Positions 1-5,420 of a stretch of DNA of 7,159 nt are shown here, one piece after another. Source of the stretch: Gammaproteobacteria bacterium. GTDB lineage: Bacteria > Pseudomonadota > Gammaproteobacteria > DSM-19610. The translations under genes and the position numbers were made by a program. Position 1 is the stretch's first letter. Each line of letters starts with the position of its first letter. The DNA is taken from assembly GCA_011371465.1 (NCBI GenBank), contig DRQL01000244.1, positions 1-7,159 of the forward strand. Reading direction: 5' to 3'. The notes below the pieces were generated by a model. The model was not told the DNA's origin, ran no database searches, and saw only the letters and a program-made list of their open reading frames with translations.

Positions 1-49
1 AAAGGGGCGGAGGGAATCCGTTTTAATTCCTCCGCCCTTTTCTTTTTTT
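1..49. terminator. Bidirectional intrinsic terminator
   Basis: A GC-rich inverted repeat pairs GGGCGGAGG (5-13) with CCTCCGCCC (29-37). It extends inward by AAT/ATT after one bulged G (14) and outward by A/G-T pairs (1-4 with 38-41), leaving a loop of about 8 bases. On the plus strand the stem is followed by TTTTCTTTTTTT (38-49), a textbook U-tract, so it can stop transcription coming from an unseen gene to the left. On the minus strand the hairpin begins 6 bases after the glgP stop codon, and its own U-tract begins with TTT at 3-1 and runs out of the window. It is therefore well placed to end the glgP transcript, although that U-tract can only be partly seen. Confidence 0.85.
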
Positions 50-2606
50 ACAGCCAGATCATACGCCCGGTTTCAAAGCGATGGCTCAACAGTTCATGAC
101 AGGGATACATGCGGATCTGGTAGAGCTGCAGGCCGGGCAGGGGCGGGTCCAGGTCGAGCACAAACAGGGTTTCGCCCGAATCCAGCTTTTCGCTGGCCTG
201 GAAACCGAAGTATTCGCTGGCCTGGAACACGTTGTGCTCGTCTTCGGTACCGATCACACACTCCAGGCGAACGTCTTCCGGTGACAGTTCCCCCAGTTGT
301 GCAGCCACCTTGATGATCACCCGGTCGCCGGCGGTAACGGCGTGGGTAAGCTCATCGGCGCGGCGCAGCGAAACCGACGGCCACAGGGCGCGTATCTTTG
401 CTTTCCAGGCGGCCAGTTCCTTTGCGCCGCGGGAACGGTTTTTGGAGAGTTCCTTGCCCTGTTTTGCCGCGGGGCCGTAGAAGCCTTTCACGTAGTCCAT
501 CACCATGCGCTGTGAATTGAACTGCGGCAGGCAGGATTTCATCGATGCCTTGGACATGTGCACCCAGCCCTCGGAGAAGCCGTGGCCGTTGCGGTCGTAG
601 TACAGCGGGATCACCTGGTGCTCGATGATATCCAGCAGTTCGTTCGCCTCCTCCTGGTTGCGGAAGGCGGCATCGTAGTGCTGGTCGTGCGGTGTGATGG
701 CCCAGCCGTTCTCGCCGTTATAGCCTTCACCCCACCAGCCGTCCAGCACGCTGAGGTTGATGACGCCGTTGATAGCGGCCTTTTGCCCCGAGGTGCCGCT
801 GGCTTCCATCGGGTATTCCGGCGTGTTCAGCCATACGTCGACACCGGATACCAGCTTGCGTCCCAGCGACAGGTCGTAGCCTTCCAGCAACAGGATCTTG
901 CCGATGAATTCGGGACGGCGCGAGAACTCGTGGATGACCTGGATCAGTTGCTGGCCCGGTACATCGCTGGGATGTGCCTTGCCGGCGAAGATCAGCAACA
1001 CGGGGCGCTTGGGATCGTTCAACATGCGTGCCAGCCGCTCCGGGTCGGAGAACAACAGGGTGGCGCGCTTGTAGGTGGCAAAGCGGCGTGCAAAGCCGAT
1101 GGTCAGGATGTCCGCTTCGTGCGGGCTGAGCATGCGCGTGACGCGGTCGATGTGTGCCTCGCCACAGCGGTTGCGACGGCATTGCAGCACCACGCGCCGG
1201 CGCACCTGGTTGAGCAGTTCCGATTTCAGCGACTGGCGCAGGCTCCAGAAACTGTGATCCGGGATTTCGTCGATGCGTTCCCAGTAGCTCTCGTTCAGCA
1301 GTTCATTGCGCCACTGCATGCCGAAGCGCATGTCGTACAGGTTGATCCATTCGTTCGCCAGAAAGGTCTGCACATGCACGCCGTTGGTGACCGAGCTCAT
1401 GGGATTTTCCTGCTCGGGAATCTGTGGCCACATGTAGGCCTCCATGCGCGAGGCGACCTCGCCGTGGATCCTGCTGACCCCGTTGTGAAAGCGCGAACCG
1501 TTCAGCGCCAGTATGGTCTGGTTGAAACTGCCGCCGCTGGACGGGTTGGTGCCGAGCGCCAGGAAGTCTTCCATCGACAGGCCGAGCTGTTCGGCATAGT
1601 CGCTGAAATAACTGGCCACCAGGCTGTGGTCGAAAATATCGTGCCCGGCGGGAACCGGGGTGTGGGTGGTGAACACGGTAGCGCCGGCCACCTGTTCGAT
1701 GGCGCTGGCATAGTCCAGTCCGGAGGCCACCAGTTCCCGGCAGCGTTCCAGTACCTGGAAGGCGGCGTGTCCTTCGTTGATGTGCCAGACCGTCGGTTCG
1801 ATGCCCAGGGTGCGCAACGCGCGCACGCCACCGATGCCCAGTACCATTTCCTGCTGGATACGCGTATTCACATCGCCGCCATACAGCTGGTAGGTGATGG
1901 CGCGGTCGGCTTCCTCGTTTTCGGGCAGGGAGCTGTCCAGCAGGTAGATGCGGATATGCCCGGCGCTGGCCTGCCATATTTTCAGGTGCACCGGACGACC
2001 GGGGAATTCGACCTGCACGCGCAGTTCCTGGCCGTTGTCATCGCAGACGGGGCTCAGCGGCAGCTGGTCGAAATCGGTGGTGTTGTAGTGCGCGACCTGG
2101 TTGCCGTGCTCGTCGATGGTCTGGATGAAATAACCCTGCCGGTACAGCATGCCCACCGCGACGAACGGGAAACCCAGGTCGCTGGCCGCCTTGCAGTGAT
2201 CACCGGCCAGGATGCCAAGGCCGCCGGAGTAGATCGGCAGGCTTTCGTGCAGGCCGAATTCGGCACAGAAATAGGCCACCAGGTCTTTCCGGTGGCTGAG
2301 GTGCGGGTCGATGCTTTTACGCTGGCGTTCCTGGAGATAGGAATCGTAACTGGTCAGGACCCGGTTGTAGGCCTCCATATAGATGCGGTCTTCGGCCGCT
2401 TCGTCCAGGCGCCGCTGGGCAACCCGGTGCAGGAACAGCTTGGGGTTGTGGCCGCTGCTTTCCCACAACGCGGGGTCCAGGCGGAAGAACAGCGAGCGCA
2501 CCGCGTGTTCCCAGCTGTACAGCAGGTCATTGGACAGTTCTGTGAGACGTTCCAGTTTTTCCGGAATTCGGGGTTGGACTTCCAGGGCAAATCGGGTTCC
2601 GGACAT
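48..2606 (-). CDS. glgP: Alpha-glucan (glycogen/maltodextrin) phosphorylase, GT35, DUF3417-containing type
   Basis: This 852-residue cytoplasmic enzyme cleaves alpha-1,4-glucan ends with phosphate to release glucose-1-phosphate, using pyridoxal phosphate (PLP). The N-terminus (about 1-115, PEKLERLTELSNDLLYSW... and WESSGHNPK) matches the DUF3417 domain of the short, Thermotoga-like phosphorylase subfamily. The catalytic body follows: AEFGLHESLPIYSGGLGILAGD (115-136, given here only as a landmark), HINEGHAAF (275-283), RRFATYKRA (507-515), FAGKAHPSD (540-548) and EASGTSGQKAAINGV (601-615), where K609 should be the PLP lysine. Residues from about 755 form a beta-rich C-terminal domain. The start is the ATG at 2606, because GGGAG (2616-2612) lies 5 bases upstream and the family homology begins there. 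The frame stays open further upstream to 2816, but that extension crosses a tRNA gene and is not real. No glgA, glgB or glgC lies nearby. The gene follows tRNA-Leu by 44 bases and may share its promoter. The family is certain; the natural substrate (glycogen or maltodextrin) is not. Confidence 0.95.
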   Translation of the reverse strand: MSGTRFALEVQPRIPEKLERLTELSNDLLYSWEHAVRSLFFRLDPALWESSGHNPKLFLHRVAQRRLDEAAEDRIYMEAYNRVLTSYDSYLQERQRKSIDPHLSHRKDLVAYFCAEFGLHESLPIYSGGLGILAGDHCKAASDLGFPFVAVGMLYRQGYFIQTIDEHGNQVAHYNTTDFDQLPLSPVCDDNGQELRVQVEFPGRPVHLKIWQASAGHIRIYLLDSSLPENEEADRAITYQLYGGDVNTRIQQEMVLGIGGVRALRTLGIEPTVWHINEGHAAFQVLERCRELVASGLDYASAIEQVAGATVFTTHTPVPAGHDIFDHSLVASYFSDYAEQLGLSMEDFLALGTNPSSGGSFNQTILALNGSRFHNGVSRIHGEVASRMEAYMWPQIPEQENPMSSVTNGVHVQTFLANEWINLYDMRFGMQWRNELLNESYWERIDEIPDHSFWSLRQSLKSELLNQVRRRVVLQCRRNRCGEAHIDRVTRMLSPHEADILTIGFARRFATYKRATLLFSDPERLARMLNDPKRPVLLIFAGKAHPSDVPGQQLIQVIHEFSRRPEFIGKILLLEGYDLSLGRKLVSGVDVWLNTPEYPMEASGTSGQKAAINGVINLSVLDGWWGEGYNGENGWAITPHDQHYDAAFRNQEEANELLDIIEHQVIPLYYDRNGHGFSEGWVHMSKASMKSCLPQFNSQRMVMDYVKGFYGPAAKQGKELSKNRSRGAKELAAWKAKIRALWPSVSLRRADELTHAVTAGDRVIIKVAAQLGELSPEDVRLECVIGTEDEHNVFQASEYFGFQASEKLDSGETLFVLDLDPPLPGLQLYQIRMYPCHELLSHRFETGRMIWL
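189..227. repeat. 15-bp direct repeat, 24-bp period, inside glgP
   Basis: TTCGCTGGCCTGGAA occurs at 189-203 and again at 213-227, exactly 24 bases apart and so in frame. On the minus strand the two copies encode FQASEYFG and FQASEKLD near residues 794-808 of the phosphorylase C-terminal domain. This looks like a small tandem duplication of eight codons that has since diverged in its second part. The reading frame is intact. Confidence 0.7.
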
Positions 2607-2611
2607 GTTGT

Positions 2612-2616
2612 CTCCC
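2612..2616 (-). promoter_or_regulatory. Shine-Dalgarno of glgP
   Basis: GGGAG on the minus strand lies 5 bases before the ATG at 2606. It decides the start codon, because the open frame continues upstream through the tRNA gene. It sits beside a short complementary CTCTC, so a weak 4-bp stem could partly mask it. Confidence 0.75.
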
Positions 2617-2650
2617 GTCGAGAGTTCCAGGTGGGGTGAGTCGCTAAAAC

Positions 2651-2737
2651 TGGTGCCGAGGGTGGGAATCGAACCCACACTCTGTTGCCAGAACCGGATT
2701 TTGAATCCGGCGCGTCTACCAGTTCCGCCACCCCGGC
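2651..2737 (-). tRNA. tRNA-Leu (anticodon CAA)
   Basis: An 87-base class II tRNA gene with encoded 3' CCA. Acceptor arm GCCGGGG pairs with CCTCGGC (one G-U pair), followed by A73, the leucine discriminator base, and CCA. The D arm carries GCG...CGC with GG in the loop. The anticodon stem CCGGA/TCCGG holds the loop TTCAAAA, giving anticodon CAA at 2703-2701, which reads UUG codons. The long variable arm TCTG-GCAA-CAGA and the T arm GTGGG-TTCGATT-CCCAC are complete. It is the counterpart of E. coli leuX by anticodon. It is not a queuosine substrate, so its position beside queA-tgt is not functional in that sense. No integrase or duplicated 3' end suggests use as an attachment site here. Confidence 0.98.
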
Positions 2738-2748
2738 TAAGGCGCGCC

Positions 2749-2776
2749 AGTATAAGGATTCCTGCGCCGGTCGCAA
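2749..2776 (-). promoter_or_regulatory. Sigma70 promoter of tRNA-Leu
   Basis: On the minus strand TTGCGA (2776-2771) and TATACT (2754-2749) are separated by 16 bases. Transcription would start near 2741, a few bases before the mature tRNA 5' end at 2737. The stretch after the -10 is GGCGCGCC, a GC-rich discriminator. Known stable-RNA promoters with such discriminators are repressed by ppGpp, so stringent control is likely by analogy. The -10 is a strong match; the -35 is moderate. Confidence 0.65.
2751..2756 (+). promoter_or_regulatory. Possible -10 element for queA
   Basis: TATAAG (5 of 6 matches to TATAAT) reads on the plus strand and overlaps the tRNA -10 on the other strand. It would give a start near 2763 and a queA leader of about 52 bases. 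No convincing -35 is seen at the right distance. A weaker alternative is TACCAT at 2801-2806, which would start transcription almost at the queA ATG. Confidence 0.25.
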
Positions 2777-2814
2777 CAAGGACCCCGGCCGGTGCTGTGC
2801 TACCATGCCGCGCC

Positions 2815-3849
2815 ATGCGCGCCAGTGATTTCGACTACAGCCTGCCGGAGCGGTTGATTGCCAACCGGCCCGCGCAGCCGCGCAGCAGCAGCCGGCTGCT
2901 GGAACTGGCCATCGATGGTGCGATCCGCGACCGTCACATGACGGATTTCCCGGACCTGCTGGGCGAAGATGACCTGCTGGTGCTGAACAATACCCGCGTC
3001 ATTCCCGCGCGCCTGTTCGGTGCCAAGGCCAGTGGCGGCAAGGTCGAGGTGCTGGTGGAACGCGTGCTCAACGAACACCGGGTGCTGGCACACGTGCGCG
3101 CCAGCAAATCACCACGGGCGGGTACGGAACTGTTGCTGGGGGAAGCGCGGCTGCCCGTCAGCGTGCTGGGCCGGAATGAAGACCTGTTCGAGTTGTCCTT
3201 CGCCGGTGACACGCCGGTGCTGGAACTGCTGGAGCGCCACGGGCATGTACCGCTGCCGCCCTATATCGACCGCCCCGATAACCGGTCTGACCGCGAAGAT
3301 TATCAGACGCTCTACGCCGAGCGGCCCGGGGCGGTTGCGGCACCCACCGCGGGACTGCATTTTGACGAGGCGCTGCTGGCGCGGCTCGATTCACGCAAAC
3401 TTCACATGGCCTTTGTGACCCTGCACGTCGGGGCGGGCACGTTTCAGCCGGTGCGCGCGGATGAACTGGACAAGCACGTTATGCACGCGGAATTCGTGCA
3501 GGTCGGGGAAGCAGTGTGTGAGGCGGTTGCTGCCACGCGGGCGCGCGGTGGCCGGGTGGTTGCGGTGGGGACAACCGTGGTGCGCAGCCTGGAGGCGGCA
3601 GCGGCGCAGGGTGAACTGCAGCCGTTTACCGGGGATACCCGGCTTTTTATTACCCCCGGGTACCGGTTCCGGGTGGTGGACGCACTGTTGACCAATTTTC
3701 ACCTGCCGCGTTCGACGCTGCTGATGCTGGTCTGCGCCTTCGCCGGGTATGATGCGGTCATGTCCGCCTACCGGCATGCCATCGAACAGGAATACCGCTT
3801 CTTCAGCTACGGGGACGCGATGTTCCTGCAGCACGGTGGTCAGCAATGA
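2815..3849 (+). CDS. queA: S-adenosylmethionine:tRNA ribosyltransferase-isomerase QueA
   Basis: QueA transfers and isomerises the ribosyl moiety of S-adenosylmethionine onto 7-aminomethyl-7-deazaguanine at position 34 of tRNA, forming epoxyqueuosine. It acts after Tgt in queuosine synthesis, in the cytoplasm. The 344-residue product has the usual family length and the expected motifs in order: DFDYSLPERLIA (5-16), LNNTRVIPARLFG (57-69), GAVAAPTAGLHF (172-183), VTLHVGAGTFQPVR (201-214), VGTTVVRSLE (251-260), TNFHLPRSTLLMLVCAFAG (293-311) and YRFFSYGDAMF (327-337). The start at 2815 gives the family-typical N-terminus. The other nearby ATG at 2805 is out of frame, and the frame's upstream extension runs over the tRNA region. 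No clear Shine-Dalgarno precedes the start, so initiation is weak or the leader is very short. The stop overlaps the tgt start as ATGA, implying translational coupling. Confidence 0.97.
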   Translation: MRASDFDYSLPERLIANRPAQPRSSSRLLELAIDGAIRDRHMTDFPDLLGEDDLLVLNNTRVIPARLFGAKASGGKVEVLVERVLNEHRVLAHVRASKSPRAGTELLLGEARLPVSVLGRNEDLFELSFAGDTPVLELLERHGHVPLPPYIDRPDNRSDREDYQTLYAERPGAVAAPTAGLHFDEALLARLDSRKLHMAFVTLHVGAGTFQPVRADELDKHVMHAEFVQVGEAVCEAVAATRARGGRVVAVGTTVVRSLEAAAAQGELQPFTGDTRLFITPGYRFRVVDALLTNFHLPRSTLLMLVCAFAGYDAVMSAYRHAIEQEYRFFSYGDAMFLQHGGQQ

Positions 3850-4961
3850 AGTACCAGTTGTTGCAGACCAGTGGCAGGGCGCGGCGCGGCCGCCTGAGTT
3901 TCGCCCGTGGCGTGGTGGAGACGCCGGCCTTCATGCCGGTGGGCACCTATGGAACCGTCAAGGGCATGCGCCCGGAGCAGGTTGCCGAATCCGGGGCGCA
4001 GATCGTGCTGGGGAATACCTTTCACCTGATGCTGCGCCCGGGCACGGAGGTGATCCGCGCCCACGGTGACCTGCACGATTTCATGCACTGGCCGGGCCCG
4101 ATCCTGACCGATTCCGGCGGCTTCCAGGTGTTCAGTCTCGGTGAACTGCGCAAAATCACCGAGCAGGGTGTACATTTCCGTTCCCCCATCAACGGCGATC
4201 GGGTGTTCCTGGGACCGGAGGAATCGATGGCGGTACAGCGCGCGCTGGGCGCGGATATCGTGATGATTTTTGACGAATGCACGCCGTACCCGGCCAGCGA
4301 GGAAGAGGCGCGGGCCTCGATGGAGCTGTCGTTGCGCTGGGCGCAGCGCAGCCGCGAGGCGCACGGGGATTCGCCGGCTGCGCTGTTCGGGATCGTGCAG
4401 GGTGGTATGTATCCAGAGCTGCGCCTGGAGTCGCTGCAGGGACTCACCGCGATCGGTTTCGACGGCTATGCCATCGGCGGGCTGTCCGTGGGGGAGCCGC
4501 ACGAGGAACGCATCCGGGTGCTGGACACGCTGGACCCGGCCCTGCCGGCAGACCGGCCGCGCTACCTGATGGGGGTCGGGACACCGGAGGATATCGTCGA
4601 ATCGGTGCTGCGCGGGGTGGATATGTTCGACTGCGTGATGCCGACACGCAATGCGCGCAACGCCCACCTGTTTACCGGCGGCGGTACCCTGCGCCTGCGT
4701 AATGCCCGGTTTCGTGAGGATCCGCGCCCGGTGGACGCGGATTGCGGCTGCTATACCTGCCGCCATTACAGCCGCGCCTACCTGCACCACCTGGACAAGT
4801 GCAACGAGATCCTGGGCGGCCACCTGAACACGGTGCACAACCTGCATTATTACCAGCAGCTGATGTCCGGCCTGCGGCGGGCCATCGAGGCGGGGGCCGT
4901 CGACGATTTTGTGGCGGAATTTTATGCAAAAAGGCACCAATCGGCGCCGGCTGTGCCATAA
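3846..4961 (+). CDS. tgt: Queuine/preQ1 tRNA-guanine transglycosylase Tgt
   Basis: Tgt exchanges guanine-34 of tRNAs with GUN anticodons (Asp, Asn, His, Tyr) for the queuosine precursor preQ1, the step before QueA. The 371-residue protein has the full bacterial set of landmarks: TDSGGFQVFSL with D89, the conserved active-site aspartate; FDECTPYPA (142-150) in substrate recognition; FGIVQGG (181-187); GGLSVGEP (211-218); VDMFDCVMPTRNARN (258-272) with D262 at the place of the catalytic nucleophile (D264 in E. coli); and a zinc site made of C300, C302, C305 and H331. The ATG overlaps the queA stop by four bases and is preceded by GGTGG (3835-3839) inside queA at a spacing of 6. The stop codon lies within a candidate extended -10 for the downstream yajC-secD genes. 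No oddities in the protein. Confidence 0.98.
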   Translation: MKYQLLQTSGRARRGRLSFARGVVETPAFMPVGTYGTVKGMRPEQVAESGAQIVLGNTFHLMLRPGTEVIRAHGDLHDFMHWPGPILTDSGGFQVFSLGELRKITEQGVHFRSPINGDRVFLGPEESMAVQRALGADIVMIFDECTPYPASEEEARASMELSLRWAQRSREAHGDSPAALFGIVQGGMYPELRLESLQGLTAIGFDGYAIGGLSVGEPHEERIRVLDTLDPALPADRPRYLMGVGTPEDIVESVLRGVDMFDCVMPTRNARNAHLFTGGGTLRLRNARFREDPRPVDADCGCYTCRHYSRAYLHHLDKCNEILGGHLNTVHNLHYYQQLMSGLRRAIEAGAVDDFVAEFYAKRHQSAPAVP

Positions 4962-4962
4962 T
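4954..4962 (+). promoter_or_regulatory. Candidate extended -10 promoter for yajC-secD
   Basis: TGCCATAAT forms an extended -10 (TGn plus CATAAT, 5 of 6 matches), followed by the GC-rich AGCGCGC. No good -35 is present at 16-18 bases upstream, which an extended -10 can tolerate. The tgt stop codon TAA (4959-4961) lies inside the hexamer. A start near 4969 would give yajC a leader of about 90 bases. Read-through from queA-tgt is also expected, since no terminator separates tgt and yajC. Confidence 0.45.
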
Positions 4963-4983
4963 AGCGCGCTTTCAAATTCAAGA

Positions 4984-5001
4984 GACTCCTTTCCAGGAGT
5001 C
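4984..5001 (+). other. Stem-loop in the yajC leader
   Basis: GACTCCT (4984-4990) pairs perfectly with AGGAGTC (4995-5001) around a TTCC loop. No T-run follows, so it is not an intrinsic terminator. It could stabilise or mark the 5' end of a yajC-secD transcript, and its last bases also take part in alternative pairings further downstream. Confidence 0.5.
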
Positions 5002-5017
5002 CCGGCGGGCACGTGCC

Positions 5018-5041
5018 GGGGCTACAGGGCGGGGGTCCGGG
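5018..5041 (+). promoter_or_regulatory. Putative G-quadruplex motif upstream of yajC
   Basis: Four guanine runs, GGGG (5018-5021), GGG (5027-5029), GGGGG (5031-5035) and GGG (5039-5041), are joined by loops CTACA, C and TCC. This satisfies the usual G3+N1-7 pattern on the sense strand. It ends 16 bases before the yajC ATG and just before the AAAGG ribosome binding site. The first run also belongs to a competing stem CCCGGC/GCCGGG (5001-5006 with 5015-5020). Folding is a prediction from the base pattern only. Confidence 0.45.
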
Positions 5042-5057
5042 ACAAAGGTAAACCGGT

Positions 5058-5384
5058 ATGAGTTTTTTCATCAGTGACGCATTCGCGGCCGCACCGGCCG
5101 AGGCGCAGGATCCCCTCATGAGCTTCCTGCCGCTGATCCTGATTTTCGTAGTGTTCTATTTTCTGCTGATCCGGCCGCAAACCAAGCGCGCCAAGGAACA
5201 CAAGAAAATGGTCTCGGAACTCACCAAGGGCGACGAGATCGTGACCAACGGCGGTCTGCTGGGACGCATCACCCAGGTCGGCGAAAATTTTGTGCAGGTC
5301 AGGGTGGCCGACAACGTGGAGGTCAAGATCCAGAAACAGGCGGTCGCCAACCTGATGCCCAAGGGCACGTCCAAAGAACTGTAA
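5058..5384 (+). CDS. yajC: Sec translocon accessory protein YajC
   Basis: YajC is a small single-span inner-membrane protein that associates with SecD and SecF and with the SecYEG channel, in a supporting, generally non-essential role in protein export. The 108-residue product has a short N-terminal segment, one hydrophobic span at about 21-38 (PLILIFVVFYFLLI), the hallmark IRPQTKRAKEHKKM (38-51) at the cytoplasmic face, and the small beta domain LTKGDEIVTNGGLLGRI (55-71). Length and motifs match E. coli YajC (about 110 residues). The start at 5058 follows AAAGG (5044-5048) at a spacing of about 9. It lies 96 bases after tgt and 36 before secD, so yajC and secD are clearly one transcription unit. 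The unusual structured leader is described separately. Confidence 0.96.
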   Translation: MSFFISDAFAAAPAEAQDPLMSFLPLILIFVVFYFLLIRPQTKRAKEHKKMVSELTKGDEIVTNGGLLGRITQVGENFVQVRVADNVEVKIQKQAVANLMPKGTSKEL

Positions 5385-5420
5385 CCGAAACTGAATAACG
5401 CAACAGGGCTAGCCTAAATC

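Noticed and set aside
558..2639. A 693-codon open frame on the plus strand opposite glgP
   Set aside because: It is antisense to a fully recognisable phosphorylase, has low-complexity composition typical of GC-rich shadow frames (many H, V, Q, A, G) and shows no recognisable motif.
2651..2737. tRNA-Leu as an integration site for a mobile element
   Set aside because: tRNA-Leu genes are common attachment sites, but there is no integrase, no repeat of the 3' end and only housekeeping genes on both sides.
2383..2814. A 144-residue N-terminal extension of QueA
   Set aside because: It overlaps glgP and the tRNA antisense; QueA family homology begins exactly at 2815.
2607..2816. A 70-residue N-terminal extension of GlgP
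   Set aside because: It would translate straight through the tRNA-Leu gene and its promoter; the family homology and a good Shine-Dalgarno both point to 2606.
4984..5001. Intrinsic terminator between tgt and yajC
   Set aside because: The stem is good but no run of T follows on the plus strand.
3840..5012. A 390-codon open frame on the minus strand opposite tgt
   Set aside because: Its composition is that of a shadow frame (H, R, Q, A rich) and it mirrors the complete, motif-rich tgt gene.
5013..5051. A 12-codon GTG-started leader frame before yajC
   Set aside because: It lacks a ribosome binding site, has a Gly/Pro-rich sequence that simply follows the G-runs and resembles no known arrest peptide.
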